DNA of 64,000 nucleotides, taken from positions 1-64,000 of the forward strand of contig NZ_JOFZ01000007.1 in NCBI RefSeq assembly GCF_000721265.1, given 5' to 3'. A program made the translations under genes and the position numbers. Shown one piece after another: positions 18,903-26,499 of the stretch (position 1 is its first letter; each line of letters begins with the position of its first letter). The notes under the pieces were generated by a model. The model searched no databases, had not been told where the DNA came from, and saw only the letters and a list, made by a program, of their open reading frames with translations. The DNA comes from Streptomyces sp. NRRL F-5126 (lineage in GTDB: Bacteria; Actinomycetota; Actinomycetes; Streptomycetales; Streptomycetaceae).

Positions 18903-19105
18903 GGTCGCCGAAGAACCCTTCACAGTCGTTGCGGGAACAGCTCCCCTACGTTTCCGGCGATCACTGTAGGGATGGTCCCTTTCAGGGAGCTTGAGGCCGT
19001 AGGCCGTGGCGGGCGACGCCCTCGGTGAAGGTGACGTCCTTGGTCCAGTGGAGAGTGTTCTCGATGCGACTCGAGAGAGTCGCGGGCCGAGCAGGCGCCC
19101 GGCGG

Positions 19106-20281
19106 CTACTCGCTGTCGGCGGGACGCGGGGCAAGGCTGGTCGACCACTTCTCCTCGATGTGGCCGTACCGCCAGACGAGCAGGGCGATGAGCCAGGAGG
19201 CGAAGAAGAGGCCGACGATGCCGTAGCCGGCGTAGTCGAGGTTGATGTCCGCGATCGCGGCGAGCGGTCCCGAGGTGATGTTCGCCTGGTCGGTGAGCAC
19301 GCCGATCAGCTCGATGGTGCCGATGATCAGGGCCACCGCCACCGAGATGGTGGTGATGGTGATGTTGTAGAACACCTTGCGCACCGGCTTGGCGAACGCC
19401 CAGCCGTAGGCGGCGTTCATGAAGACGCCGTCGATGGTGTCCATCAGGCACATGCCCGCGGCGAACAGGATCGGCAGGACGAGGATCGAGTAGAACGGCA
19501 GGCTGAAGGCGGCCGCTCCGCCGGCCAGGACGAGGAGGCCCACCTCGGTGGCGGTGTCGAAGCCCAGGCCGAACAGGACGCCCACGGGGTAGATGTGCCA
19601 CGCCTTGCGCACGGACTTGGTGAGGCCGCCGAGGAAGCGGTTCATCAGACCGCGCTTGTTCAGCTGGTCCTCCAGCTCCTGCTCGTCGAAGTGGCCCTGC
19701 CGCATCCTGCGGAAGATCTTGATGATGCCGACGAGGACGGCGAGGTTGAGGATGCCGAGGATCCAGAGGAACACGCCGGAGACCGAGGCGCCGATGATGC
19801 CCGTCGCGGAGTGCAGGCCCGAGTTGTCGTTCTCGACCTGCCCGACGAGCGCCTTCACGCCGACGGAGAGCAGGAACGAGAGCGCGAAGACGATCGTGGA
19901 GTGACCGAGGGAGAACCAGAAGCCGACCGACAGCGGCCTGCGCTCCAGCGCCTGTCCGCGCGCCTCGCGCTCGGCGTTGTCGCTCATGAGCTTGCGTGTC
20001 GTGTTGTCGACGGCGGCGATGTGGTCGGCGTCGAAGGCATGGCGCAGGCCGAACGTGTAGGCGAGGATGCCCACGCCGATGTTGAAGACCGGGTGATCGC
20101 CGCCCAGGTGGTAGTGCTTCGGCACGACCAGGCCGAACAGCACCCCGAACCCCGCGAGGTGCAGCAGGACGATGAATCCCACCATACCGACGAGGGACCG
20201 CCGGTCGTACGGCGTCAGTGAGCGCCGGAACGCCCCCAGGCGTTCACCCAGTGATGGCGGTGCTGCTATGTCGGCACTCAC
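19106..20281 (-). CDS. NiCoT-family nickel/cobalt permease
   Basis: About 391-residue inner-membrane transporter of the HoxN/NixA family with eight or so helices. The signature RHAFDADHIAAVDN (HX4DH) lies in helix 2, with further family motifs LGHSTIVF, GFDTATEVGLL and GMCLMDTIDG. It takes up Ni2+ and/or Co2+. The GTG at 20281 is preferred because GGGAGA stands seven bases ahead; the longer frame has no such site. It is divergent from sodF across a Nur-box-like palindrome, so repression by nickel-loaded Nur is likely. The gene is not part of the polyketide cluster and marks its right border. Confidence 0.93.
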   Translation of the reverse strand: MSADIAAPPSLGERLGAFRRSLTPYDRRSLVGMVGFIVLLHLAGFGVLFGLVVPKHYHLGGDHPVFNIGVGILAYTFGLRHAFDADHIAAVDNTTRKLMSDNAEREARGQALERRPLSVGFWFSLGHSTIVFALSFLLSVGVKALVGQVENDNSGLHSATGIIGASVSGVFLWILGILNLAVLVGIIKIFRRMRQGHFDEQELEDQLNKRGLMNRFLGGLTKSVRKAWHIYPVGVLFGLGFDTATEVGLLVLAGGAAAFSLPFYSILVLPILFAAGMCLMDTIDGVFMNAAYGWAFAKPVRKVFYNITITTISVAVALIIGTIELIGVLTDQANITSGPLAAIADINLDYAGYGIVGLFFASWLIALLVWRYGHIEEKWSTSLAPRPADSE

Positions 20282-20346
20282 GGAGTCTCTCCCGAGGTAG
20301 GTGTACCAGCGCAAACAGCGTGACGTTAATCCTCCGGGCGACCTTG

Positions 20347-20363
20347 TCGCAAGTCAGTTGCAA
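20347..20363. promoter_or_regulatory. Probable Nur box (nickel-responsive Fur-family operator)
   Basis: TCGCAA-N5-TTGCAA matches the Streptomyces Nur consensus TTGCAA-N5-TTGCAA with one mismatch. The symmetry extends outward to TTGTCGCAA/TTGCAACAA (20345-20366). It lies between the divergent nickel permease and sodF genes. A direct repeat GCAGTTGC (20393-20400 and 20410-20417) nearer sodF may be a second half-site pair. Confidence 0.65.
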
Positions 20364-20457
20364 CAAGAAGCTGTCCCTGTGAACCGCTATTCGCAGTTGC
20401 TGCTAGCATGCAGTTGCATAGAATGTGCAGTAAGGACGACGGAGGGCTCGCTCAGCC

Positions 20458-21099
20458 ATGGCCATCTACACGCTTCCGGAACTTCCGTACGACTACACGG
20501 CGCTCGAGCCGGTCATCGACCCGCAGATCGTGGAGCTGCACCACGACAAGCACCACGCCGCCTACGTCAAGGGTGCCAACGACACCCTGGAGCAGCTCGA
20601 AGAGGCGCGGGACAAGGGCTCGTGGGGATCGATCAACGGCCTGGAGAAGAACCTCGCGTTCCATCTCTCCGGCCACATCCTGCACTCGATCTACTGGCAC
20701 AACATGACCGGCGACGGTGGCGGCGAGCCTCTCGCGGCGGACGGCGTGGGCGAGCTCGGCGACGCGATCGCGGAGTCCTTCGGCTCGTTCGCCGGGTTCA
20801 GGGCGCAGTTGACGAAGGCGGCGGCGACCACGCAGGGCTCGGGCTGGGGCGTCCTGGCCTACGAGCCCGTCAGCGGCCGTCTGATCGTGGAGCAGATCTA
20901 CGACCACCAGGGCAACGTCGGGCAGGGCTCCGTGCCGATCCTGGTCTTCGATGCCTGGGAGCACGCCTTCTACCTGCAGTACAAGAACCAGAAGGTCGAC
21001 TTCATCGAGGCGATGTGGAACGTCGTCAACTGGCAGGACGTGGCCAAGCGCTACACGGCTGCCAAGGAGCGCGTCGGCACGCTGCTTCTCGCCCCCTGA
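20458..21099 (+). CDS. sodF: Iron (Fe/Mn-type) superoxide dismutase
   Basis: 213-residue cytoplasmic superoxide dismutase. The N-terminal helix hairpin has [12 protein letters not shown] with a metal-binding His. Further ligands are in the helix [12 protein letters not shown] and in the signature [14 protein letters not shown] (Asp and His). [10 protein letters not shown] is the usual core. In Streptomyces sodF is repressed by Nur when nickel is ample, because the nickel enzyme SodN then takes over. The Nur-like box upstream and the neighbouring nickel transporter fit that scheme. The product removes superoxide formed in respiration. The start is ATG 20458, although its ribosome site (GACGGAGGG at 20437-20445) is a little distant. 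Confidence 0.94.
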   Translation: MAIYTLPELPYDYTALEPVIDPQIVELHHDKHHAAYVKGANDTLEQLEEARDKGSWGSINGLEKNLAFHLSGHILHSIYWHNMTGDGGGEPLAADGVGELGDAIAESFGSFAGFRAQLTKAAATTQGSGWGVLAYEPVSGRLIVEQIYDHQGNVGQGSVPILVFDAWEHAFYLQYKNQKVDFIEAMWNVVNWQDVAKRYTAAKERVGTLLLAP

Positions 21100-21148
21100 C
21101 CAGGGCTGTTGTTCGCTCTTCTGCCCGCGGGGGCGCGCGCTCGGGCCG

Positions 21149-21661
21149 TTACCCGGCCGCGGCGTCGCGCGCCCGCTGGTAGTGGCGGCGCGCCTTCATG
21201 CGGTTGCCGCAGACGGCCATCGAGCACCAGCGTGCCTTGTTCGGCTTGCTGCGGTCGATGAGGAACAGCCGGCACTCCGGGTTGGCGCACGGCCGCAGCC
21301 GGCCGGGCATGGACTGCCGCAGCGTGTTCCACGCCAGCACGGCCTCCACCGCCAGCCGGTCCCCGGAGGGGACGTCGAGTTCCCAGGACAGGCCCTCGCC
21401 GGTGACGGCCGGGCGCGCGGCCACGCCCTCCAGGAGCGGGGCCAGCGCGGTGGCGGGCCGGCTGCCGCGCACCACTTGCTGGAGGGCGTCCCGCGCACGC
21501 ACCAGGCAGCGGCGCTCCTCGGCGCTCCCGCTGCCGCCGTGCGCCCGCTGCCAGGACCTGGCCTCCCCGGGATTCGCCAGCGAGTCCGCGACCACGCCGC
21601 CCGACACGGGCGTGCTGTTGAGGAGGTCGAGCAGGAGATCCTGCTGTCCCCGATCGGCCAC
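21149..21661 (-). CDS. CGNR zinc-finger protein (ABATE domain)
   Basis: About 170 residues. The N-terminal two thirds are an ABATE stress-response-type domain; the C terminus is a CGNR zinc finger (CANPEC then RWCSMAVCGNRMKARRHYQR), thought to bind DNA. The family is common in actinomycetes and described as putative stress-induced regulators; targets are unknown. I place the start at GTG 21661, or GTG 21664, because AGGAG lies just upstream; an ATG at 21685 is further from any site. The gene stands alone on the minus strand, convergent with sodF. Confidence 0.85.
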   Translation of the reverse strand: MADRGQQDLLLDLLNSTPVSGGVVADSLANPGEARSWQRAHGGSGSAEERRCLVRARDALQQVVRGSRPATALAPLLEGVAARPAVTGEGLSWELDVPSGDRLAVEAVLAWNTLRQSMPGRLRPCANPECRLFLIDRSKPNKARWCSMAVCGNRMKARRHYQRARDAAAG

Positions 21662-21742
21662 CACCGCGCTCCTAACCGTAAGCATCTGCTTGACAGGTTA
21701 CATGAACATGCCCCCCGCAGGTGGCGACCTCCAGCCACCGCG

Positions 21743-22474
21743 TCACACCAGCGGCTCGCCGCCGTCGACGGCCAGTGAGACGCCGGTCAGGAAGGTACTG
21801 GTCATGGCGAAGAGGACGGCCTCGGCGACATCCTGCGCCGTGCCGATGCGACGGGCCGGGTTGCGCGCCGAGCGGTCGGCGAACAGCGCCGCCTTCTTCT
21901 CCTCACCCAGGGCGTCGTACGCACCCGTGTCGATGGTGCCGGGGGAGACGGCGTTCACCCGGACCGGCGCCAGTTCGACGGCGAGGGCCTTCGCCACCAC
22001 GTCGGCAGCGCCGTTGGTGGCCGCCACCGCCAGCATTCCCGGCGTCGGCCTGGTCGCCGACGAGCCGGAGAAGAGGGTGAACGAGCCGCCCGCCCTGAAG
22101 CGGTCCTTGAAGTGCTTTGCGAGGAGGATCGGGCCGATCACCTTCGTGTCGAAGGAAATGCGTACGGTCTCCTGGTCGAGCGCGTCCACCGTGCCCCTCG
22201 CCCGCGCGGACGCCGTCGAGACGATGTGGTCGATCTCGCCGAGACGGCCGGCCAGTTCGGCGATCGACCGTTCGTCGGTGAGGTCGACGGTCTCCGCCCT
22301 GACGCCGGTGCCGGTGTAGGCGCTCGCGAGGCTGTCCCGGTCGCGCCCGGCGACGACGAGCCGGGCGCCGGCGTCGCGGGCCGCCAGTGTGGCGGCCCGG
22401 GCGATTCCGCTCCCGCGGCCGATGACCAGTACCGTCTTGCCTTCGAGCCTCGCCGTTACGGTGTTCTCGCTCAT
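21743..22474 (-). CDS. SDR-fold oxidoreductase with non-standard active site
   Basis: 243-residue short-chain dehydrogenase-like protein. The cofactor loop is GRGSGIA and the following RDRD favours NADP(H). The Ser of the tetrad is present (FSGSSA), but the Y-x-x-x-K motif is missing: the aligned stretch reads VAATNGAADVVAKAL. The C-terminal SDR region (VNAVSPGTIDTG, SLAVDGGEPLV) is normal. It may bind NAD(P) without ordinary dehydrogenase chemistry, or use other residues. It is last in a three-gene operon; its ATG overlaps the stop of the hydrolase upstream (ATGA). Confidence 0.87.
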   Translation of the reverse strand: MSENTVTARLEGKTVLVIGRGSGIARAATLAARDAGARLVVAGRDRDSLASAYTGTGVRAETVDLTDERSIAELAGRLGEIDHIVSTASARARGTVDALDQETVRISFDTKVIGPILLAKHFKDRFRAGGSFTLFSGSSATRPTPGMLAVAATNGAADVVAKALAVELAPVRVNAVSPGTIDTGAYDALGEEKKAALFADRSARNPARRIGTAQDVAEAVLFAMTSTFLTGVSLAVDGGEPLV

Positions 22475-23181
22475 CGCCCGGCTCCGATCTCGTGCACTGC
22501 TTCCACGATCACGTCACTCACCAGCTTCGCCGCGGTGACGAGCGGCGCGTGGTCCGTGTCCCCGGACCGCACGGCAGCATGCATACGGCCTGCCATGAAC
22601 CGCTGAGCGGCCGGCGCGATCATGCGATCGCGTTCCGCCAGGACGTACCACGCCGGCCTCGTCCGCCAGGCCGGCGCTCCCACCGCGGTGGTGATGCTGC
22701 CGATCGCGATCGGCCGCTGCACGGCCGCCAGAACAGCGAGCTCCTCCGGCGGCGCGTCCTGCGCGAACGCGTTGCCGAAGGCCGCGTCCGGCAACCACAC
22801 CAGGCCGTCGGCGTCGGGCTTGAGGTCGGGCGCCTGGGGGTGCGGCGGCTCGCGATAGAAGACGTCCGCCACCGTCTCGCCCTCGTCCGGGGCCAGGGCC
22901 GCCACGTGGACGAGTCCGCTGACCTTCTCCGGTGCGACGGAGCCGATGACCGCCCCGGCGTAGGCGTGCCCGACGAGCAGGGCCGGTGCCCCGACGCGTT
23001 CCAGCGTCCTGTCCAGGGCTGTCACGTCGTCGGCGAGTGAGGTCAGAGGGAGAGGCGCCGCGGTGGCCTTGACCCCTCGCTCGCGGAGCGAGCGGATGAC
23101 CCGGCTCCAGCTCGACCCGTCCGCCCATGCGCCGTGTGCCAGCACTACCGGAACCGTGCGGGCTGTCTCGTTGATGCTCAT
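22471..23181 (-). CDS. Alpha/beta-hydrolase-fold protein with Ala at the nucleophile position
   Basis: 236-residue AB-hydrolase-1/6 family protein (PVVLAHGAWADGSSW oxyanion strand; DTDHAPLV with the His). The nucleophile elbow reads G-H-A-Y-A-G instead of G-x-S-x-G, so the Ser is absent. Related EstC/hydroxynitrile-lyase-like proteins normally keep Ser there. It may be a non-hydrolytic member, such as a lyase, binding protein or cofactor-free oxygenase. It sits between another hydrolase (22 bases upstream) and the SDR (overlapping), so all three are probably co-translated. The start at 23181 has GGGGAAG just upstream. Confidence 0.85.
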   Translation of the reverse strand: MSINETARTVPVVLAHGAWADGSSWSRVIRSLRERGVKATAAPLPLTSLADDVTALDRTLERVGAPALLVGHAYAGAVIGSVAPEKVSGLVHVAALAPDEGETVADVFYREPPHPQAPDLKPDADGLVWLPDAAFGNAFAQDAPPEELAVLAAVQRPIAIGSITTAVGAPAWRTRPAWYVLAERDRMIAPAAQRFMAGRMHAAVRSGDTDHAPLVTAAKLVSDVIVEAVHEIGAGR

Positions 23182-23203
23182 GTCGTCTTCCCCGTTCTTG
23201 TCA

Positions 23204-24073
23204 TCATCGGGCGAGCCTGCGGTCCAGGAACCCGGTGATGAGGCCGGCCGCTTCGTCGAGCGCGCTCTCCAGGAGGAAGTGGCCGCCTTCCAGCAGGTGG
23301 ATCTCCGCATCGGGCAGGTCGCGGCCGAACGCCTCGGCGCCCGCCGGGCCGAAGATGGCGTCGCCCTTGCCCCAGACCGCCAGCAGCGGCGGCTGCGTCT
23401 CGCGGAAGTACGCGTGCAGCGCCGGGTACTGCGGGGAGTTGGTCGCGTAGTCGCGGAACAGCTTGAGCTGGATCTCGTCGTTCCCGGGCCTGGAGATCAG
23501 CTGGAAGTCGTGGTGCCAGGTGTCCGGGCTCACCAGGGTCTCGTCCGGAACGCCGGTGAGGTACTGCCACTTGGTGGCGTCGAGGCTGAGCGCCGTGCGG
23601 ATGGCCCCCTCGGTCTCGGGGGTCTGCTCGCGCTGGTAGTCCCAGACCGTCTTCCAGAAGGATTCGACGAAGCCGTCGTCGTAGCCGTTGCCGCTCTGGG
23701 TGACGATAGCGGTGATCGAGCCGGGTTCCGCCACGGCCAGGCGCCAGCCGATCGGCGCGCCGTAGTCCTGCACGTAGAGGGCGTAGCGGTCGACGCCGAG
23801 CTGCCGGAGCAGTCCCTTCGTCAGGTCGCTCAGCGCGTCGAAGGTGTAGTCGAACTCCGTGGCCGCCGGGGCGTCGGAGAACCCGAAGCCGAGGTGGTCG
23901 GGTGCGATGACGTGGTAGCGCTGCGCGAGTACGGGGATCAGGTTGCGGAACATGAACGAGCTGGTCGGGAAGCCGTGCAGGAGCACGATGGCCGGGGCGC
24001 CGGCGTCTCCGGCCTCGCGGTAGAAGATCCGCTGGCCCCGCACGGTCGCGTACCGGTGGTGTACGGCAGTCAT
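23204..24073 (-). CDS. Haloalkane dehalogenase/epoxide hydrolase-like alpha/beta hydrolase
   Basis: 289 residues. The nucleophile is Asp in VQDYGAPIG, as in haloalkane dehalogenases and epoxide hydrolases, with the oxyanion motif LLHGFPTSSFMF and a C-terminal His in EGGHFLLES. The cap region lies about residues 130-210. Substrate unknown; many actinobacterial relatives are annotated simply as alpha/beta hydrolases acting on epoxides or halides. It is the first gene of a minus-strand operon with a second hydrolase-fold protein and an SDR. The ribosome site is AAAGGGG, nine bases from the ATG. A palindrome 26 bases upstream of the start may be its operator. Confidence 0.87.
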   Translation of the reverse strand: MTAVHHRYATVRGQRIFYREAGDAGAPAIVLLHGFPTSSFMFRNLIPVLAQRYHVIAPDHLGFGFSDAPAATEFDYTFDALSDLTKGLLRQLGVDRYALYVQDYGAPIGWRLAVAEPGSITAIVTQSGNGYDDGFVESFWKTVWDYQREQTPETEGAIRTALSLDATKWQYLTGVPDETLVSPDTWHHDFQLISRPGNDEIQLKLFRDYATNSPQYPALHAYFRETQPPLLAVWGKGDAIFGPAGAEAFGRDLPDAEIHLLEGGHFLLESALDEAAGLITGFLDRRLAR

Positions 24074-24098
24074 GGCTAACCCCTTTGAGTTCGTTTAC

Positions 24099-24114
24099 TG
24101 GTTACAGCTAACCA
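24099..24114. promoter_or_regulatory. Inverted-repeat operator candidate upstream of hydrolase operon
   Basis: TGGTTA-CAGC-TAACCA is a perfect 6+4+6 inverted repeat 26 bases before the hydrolase start. The half-site GGTTACA appears again upstream of the CGNR gene (near 21695). The binding regulator is not known; the CGNR protein or the nearby XRE protein are candidates. Confidence 0.55.
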
Positions 24115-24228
24115 CCACGGAGCCAACCTTTCAACCCGGCCAGAGGGGTTAGTTGTTCGTGGGTGTGTTCGGGTACCACGAGGCCCGGGCCGGAAACCGG
24201 CGCGAGCCACGTACGGGTGGCCGGCGGG

Positions 24229-25122
24229 TCAGCCCGCGATCTCGTCAGGCGCCGAGGCGTCCGCGCCCCAGCTCGCCAGCAGGCGGAGAGCGTCGGCCGA
24301 CTTCGAGCCCGGTTCCGCGTGGAAGAGCAGCATGGTCTGCTCGGAGTCGTCGGGCAGTGTCACCGTCTCGTACGACAGCTCCAGCCGGCCGACCAGTGGA
24401 TGGTTCAGCATCTTCGTGCCGTACCCCTTGTCGCGGACCTCATGGGCCGCCCAGAGCCTGCGAAACGCCTCGCTCTTCACCGACAACTCGCCCACCAGAG
24501 CGGAGAGTTCCGGGTCGCCCGCGCAGTAGCCCGCGTACACGCGCAACGCGCTCGCCGTCTCCGCCGCCTTCGCCTCCCAGTCCGCGAAGAGAATGCGCAT
24601 CGCCGGATCGAGGAAGATGAGGCGCGCGTAGTTGCGGTGCTTCTCCGGGACCGCGCCGAAGTCGTGGAACACCGCGGCGGCCAGCCTGTTCCAGGCGAGG
24701 ATGTCCGTCCGGCGGCCGACGATGTAGGCCGGGACGAGCTCCATCGACTCGAGCAGGGCGCGCATGGCCGGACGCACTGACTGCGTTCGCGCCTGGTGCT
24801 TCTTGCCGCCGTGCCGCTTGGGCTTGGCCAGGTGGAGCAGGTGCTGGTACTCGGCGTCGCTGAGGTGCAGGGCCCGGGCTATCGCGTCCAGCACGTCGGC
24901 CGACACGTTGTGCGCGTTGCCCTGTTCCAGGCGCGTGTAGTACGCGACGGACACCCCGGCCAGCTGGGCCAGCTCCTCCCTGCGCAGCCCGGGCACCCTG
25001 CGGTGCCTGCCGAGGTCGGGCAGTCCCACGTCGAGGGGTTTCAGCCGGGCGCGCCTGGTGTGCAGGAACTCGCTCAGCTCGGCCTTCGGGTCGAGGGGCC
25101 GGCGTTCGTGCTGGTCGTCCAT
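24229..25122 (-). CDS. XRE-family regulator with MmyB-like ligand-binding domain
   Basis: 297-residue transcription factor. Residues about 17-95 hold the Cro/CI-type helix-turn-helix (LRREELAQLAGVSVAYYTRL followed by EQGNAHNVS). Residues about 120-285 match the MmyB-like PAS-type ligand domain (LAWNRLAAAVF, NYARLIFLDPAMR, NHPLVGRLEL). In Streptomyces such regulators usually control a divergent oxidoreductase; here the alcohol dehydrogenase at 25438 is the obvious target. Start ATG 25122. Confidence 0.9.
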   Translation of the reverse strand: MDDQHERRPLDPKAELSEFLHTRRARLKPLDVGLPDLGRHRRVPGLRREELAQLAGVSVAYYTRLEQGNAHNVSADVLDAIARALHLSDAEYQHLLHLAKPKRHGGKKHQARTQSVRPAMRALLESMELVPAYIVGRRTDILAWNRLAAAVFHDFGAVPEKHRNYARLIFLDPAMRILFADWEAKAAETASALRVYAGYCAGDPELSALVGELSVKSEAFRRLWAAHEVRDKGYGTKMLNHPLVGRLELSYETVTLPDDSEQTMLLFHAEPGSKSADALRLLASWGADASAPDEIAG

Positions 25123-25437
25123 GGCTTCCAGTATGGGCCGGACGCGCCGGCTGGACGTACGTATGACTGGCACGAGACCTGGCGCGGCGGCACGTGAGGA
25201 ACCGCACGTCGTGGGCGGCCCGTGCCGACTCACAGCGGGAATACGCGGGATCGCGCGGGGCCCTGACCGCCGTATTCCCGGGGCGCAACACTCAGCCTGC
25301 GCCTGCTGGTGGTACGCACAGTGGACGTACGAAAACGGGTGGTCTGGGCGTACGCGGGCGGATCCGGCAGGGTGGAATGCGGTCTTCCGCAACCGTGGAC
25401 GGCCATTGCGAACCCGATCATCTGGAGAATCCCAGGC
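25123..25437. promoter_or_regulatory. Divergent promoter region, XRE regulator and alcohol dehydrogenase
   Basis: 315 bases with no convincing gene. TGGACGTACG occurs twice in direct orientation (25152-25161 and 25322-25331), once near each gene, each containing the palindrome CGTACG. These could be sites for the XRE regulator. The dehydrogenase ribosome site is GGAGAA at 25423-25428. Confidence 0.4.
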
Positions 25438-26487
25438 ATGACCAGCCTCTCGGCAGTCCCCGCCTACGCGGCCCCCGCGCCCAAGGCGCCGCTGGAGCGC
25501 ACCACCATCGAGCGCCGCCCGGTGGGCGAGCACGACATCCTCATCGACATCAAGTTCTCTGGCATCTGCCACTCGGACATCCACCAGGCCCGCGAGGGCT
25601 GGGGCGACGCGATCTTCCCGATGGTCCCGGGCCACGAGATAGCCGGCGTCGTCGCCGAGGTCGGGGACGGCGTCACCCGCTACGCCGTCGGCGACCGGGT
25701 CGGCGTCGGCTGCTTCGTGGACTCCTGCCGCCACTGCGAGTACTGCGAGCAGGGGCTCGAGCAGTACTGCGTCGAGGGCACGGTGGCCACGTACAACGGG
25801 CGCGACAAGAACGGCGACCCCACCTACGGCGGTTACTCCACGCACCTCGTCGTGGACGAGGGCTACGCGGTCCGCATCCCGGACGGCCTCGCCCTCGACG
25901 TGGCCGCGCCGCTGCTGTGCGCGGGCATCACGACGTACTCGCCGCTGCGGCACTGGAACGCGGGACCGGGCAAGCGCGTCGCCGTGGTCGGCCTCGGCGG
26001 TCTCGGCCACATGGCCGTCAAGCTCGCCCACGCGATGGGCGCCGAGGTCACCGTCCTCAGCCAGTCGCTGCGCAAGAAGGACGACGGGCTGCGGCTCGGC
26101 GCCGACCGGTACTACGCGACCGCCGACGAGTCGACGTTCACCGAGCTTCGCGGGCAGTTCGACCTCATCGTGTCGACCGTCTCCGCGCCGCTGCCGATCG
26201 ACGCCTATCTGCGCCTGCTGAAGGTGGACGGCGCCTTCGTCAACGTCGGTGCCCCGGAAGAGCCGAACTCCGTCAACATGTTCTCGCTCATCCAGGGCCG
26301 CAAGACTCTCGCGGGCTCCGCCATCGGCGGCATCCCCGAGACCCAGGAGATGCTGGACTTCTGCGCCGAGCACGGCATCGGCGCGGAGATCGAGCTGATC
26401 CGTGCCGACGAGATCAACGACGCGTACGAGCGCGTCGTCGGCAGCGATGTCCGCTACCGCTTTGTGATCGACGCCGCGACCATCTGA
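25438..26487 (+). CDS. Zinc-dependent alcohol dehydrogenase (CAD/YahK-like)
   Basis: 349-residue medium-chain dehydrogenase. Catalytic zinc site: Cys in GICHSDIH and the GHE motif. Structural zinc site: four Cys in [15 protein letters not shown]. Rossmann loop: [12 protein letters not shown]. The overall pattern ([28 protein letters not shown]) is that of NADP-dependent cinnamyl-alcohol/aldehyde reductases such as YahK and YjgB, which reduce a broad range of aldehydes. The start at 25438 is set by GGAGAA; a longer frame from 25309 has no support. It is divergent from the XRE regulator and convergent with the MMPL gene, whose stop is only 12 bases away. Confidence 0.92.
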   Translation: MTSLSAVPAYAAPAPKAPLERTTIERRPVGEHDILIDIKFSGICHSDIHQAREGWGDAIFPMVPGHEIAGVVAEVGDGVTRYAVGDRVGVGCFVDSCRHCEYCEQGLEQYCVEGTVATYNGRDKNGDPTYGGYSTHLVVDEGYAVRIPDGLALDVAAPLLCAGITTYSPLRHWNAGPGKRVAVVGLGGLGHMAVKLAHAMGAEVTVLSQSLRKKDDGLRLGADRYYATADESTFTELRGQFDLIVSTVSAPLPIDAYLRLLKVDGAFVNVGAPEEPNSVNMFSLIQGRKTLAGSAIGGIPETQEMLDFCAEHGIGAEIELIRADEINDAYERVVGSDVRYRFVIDAATI

Positions 26488-26499
26488 GCACGCCGGAGG

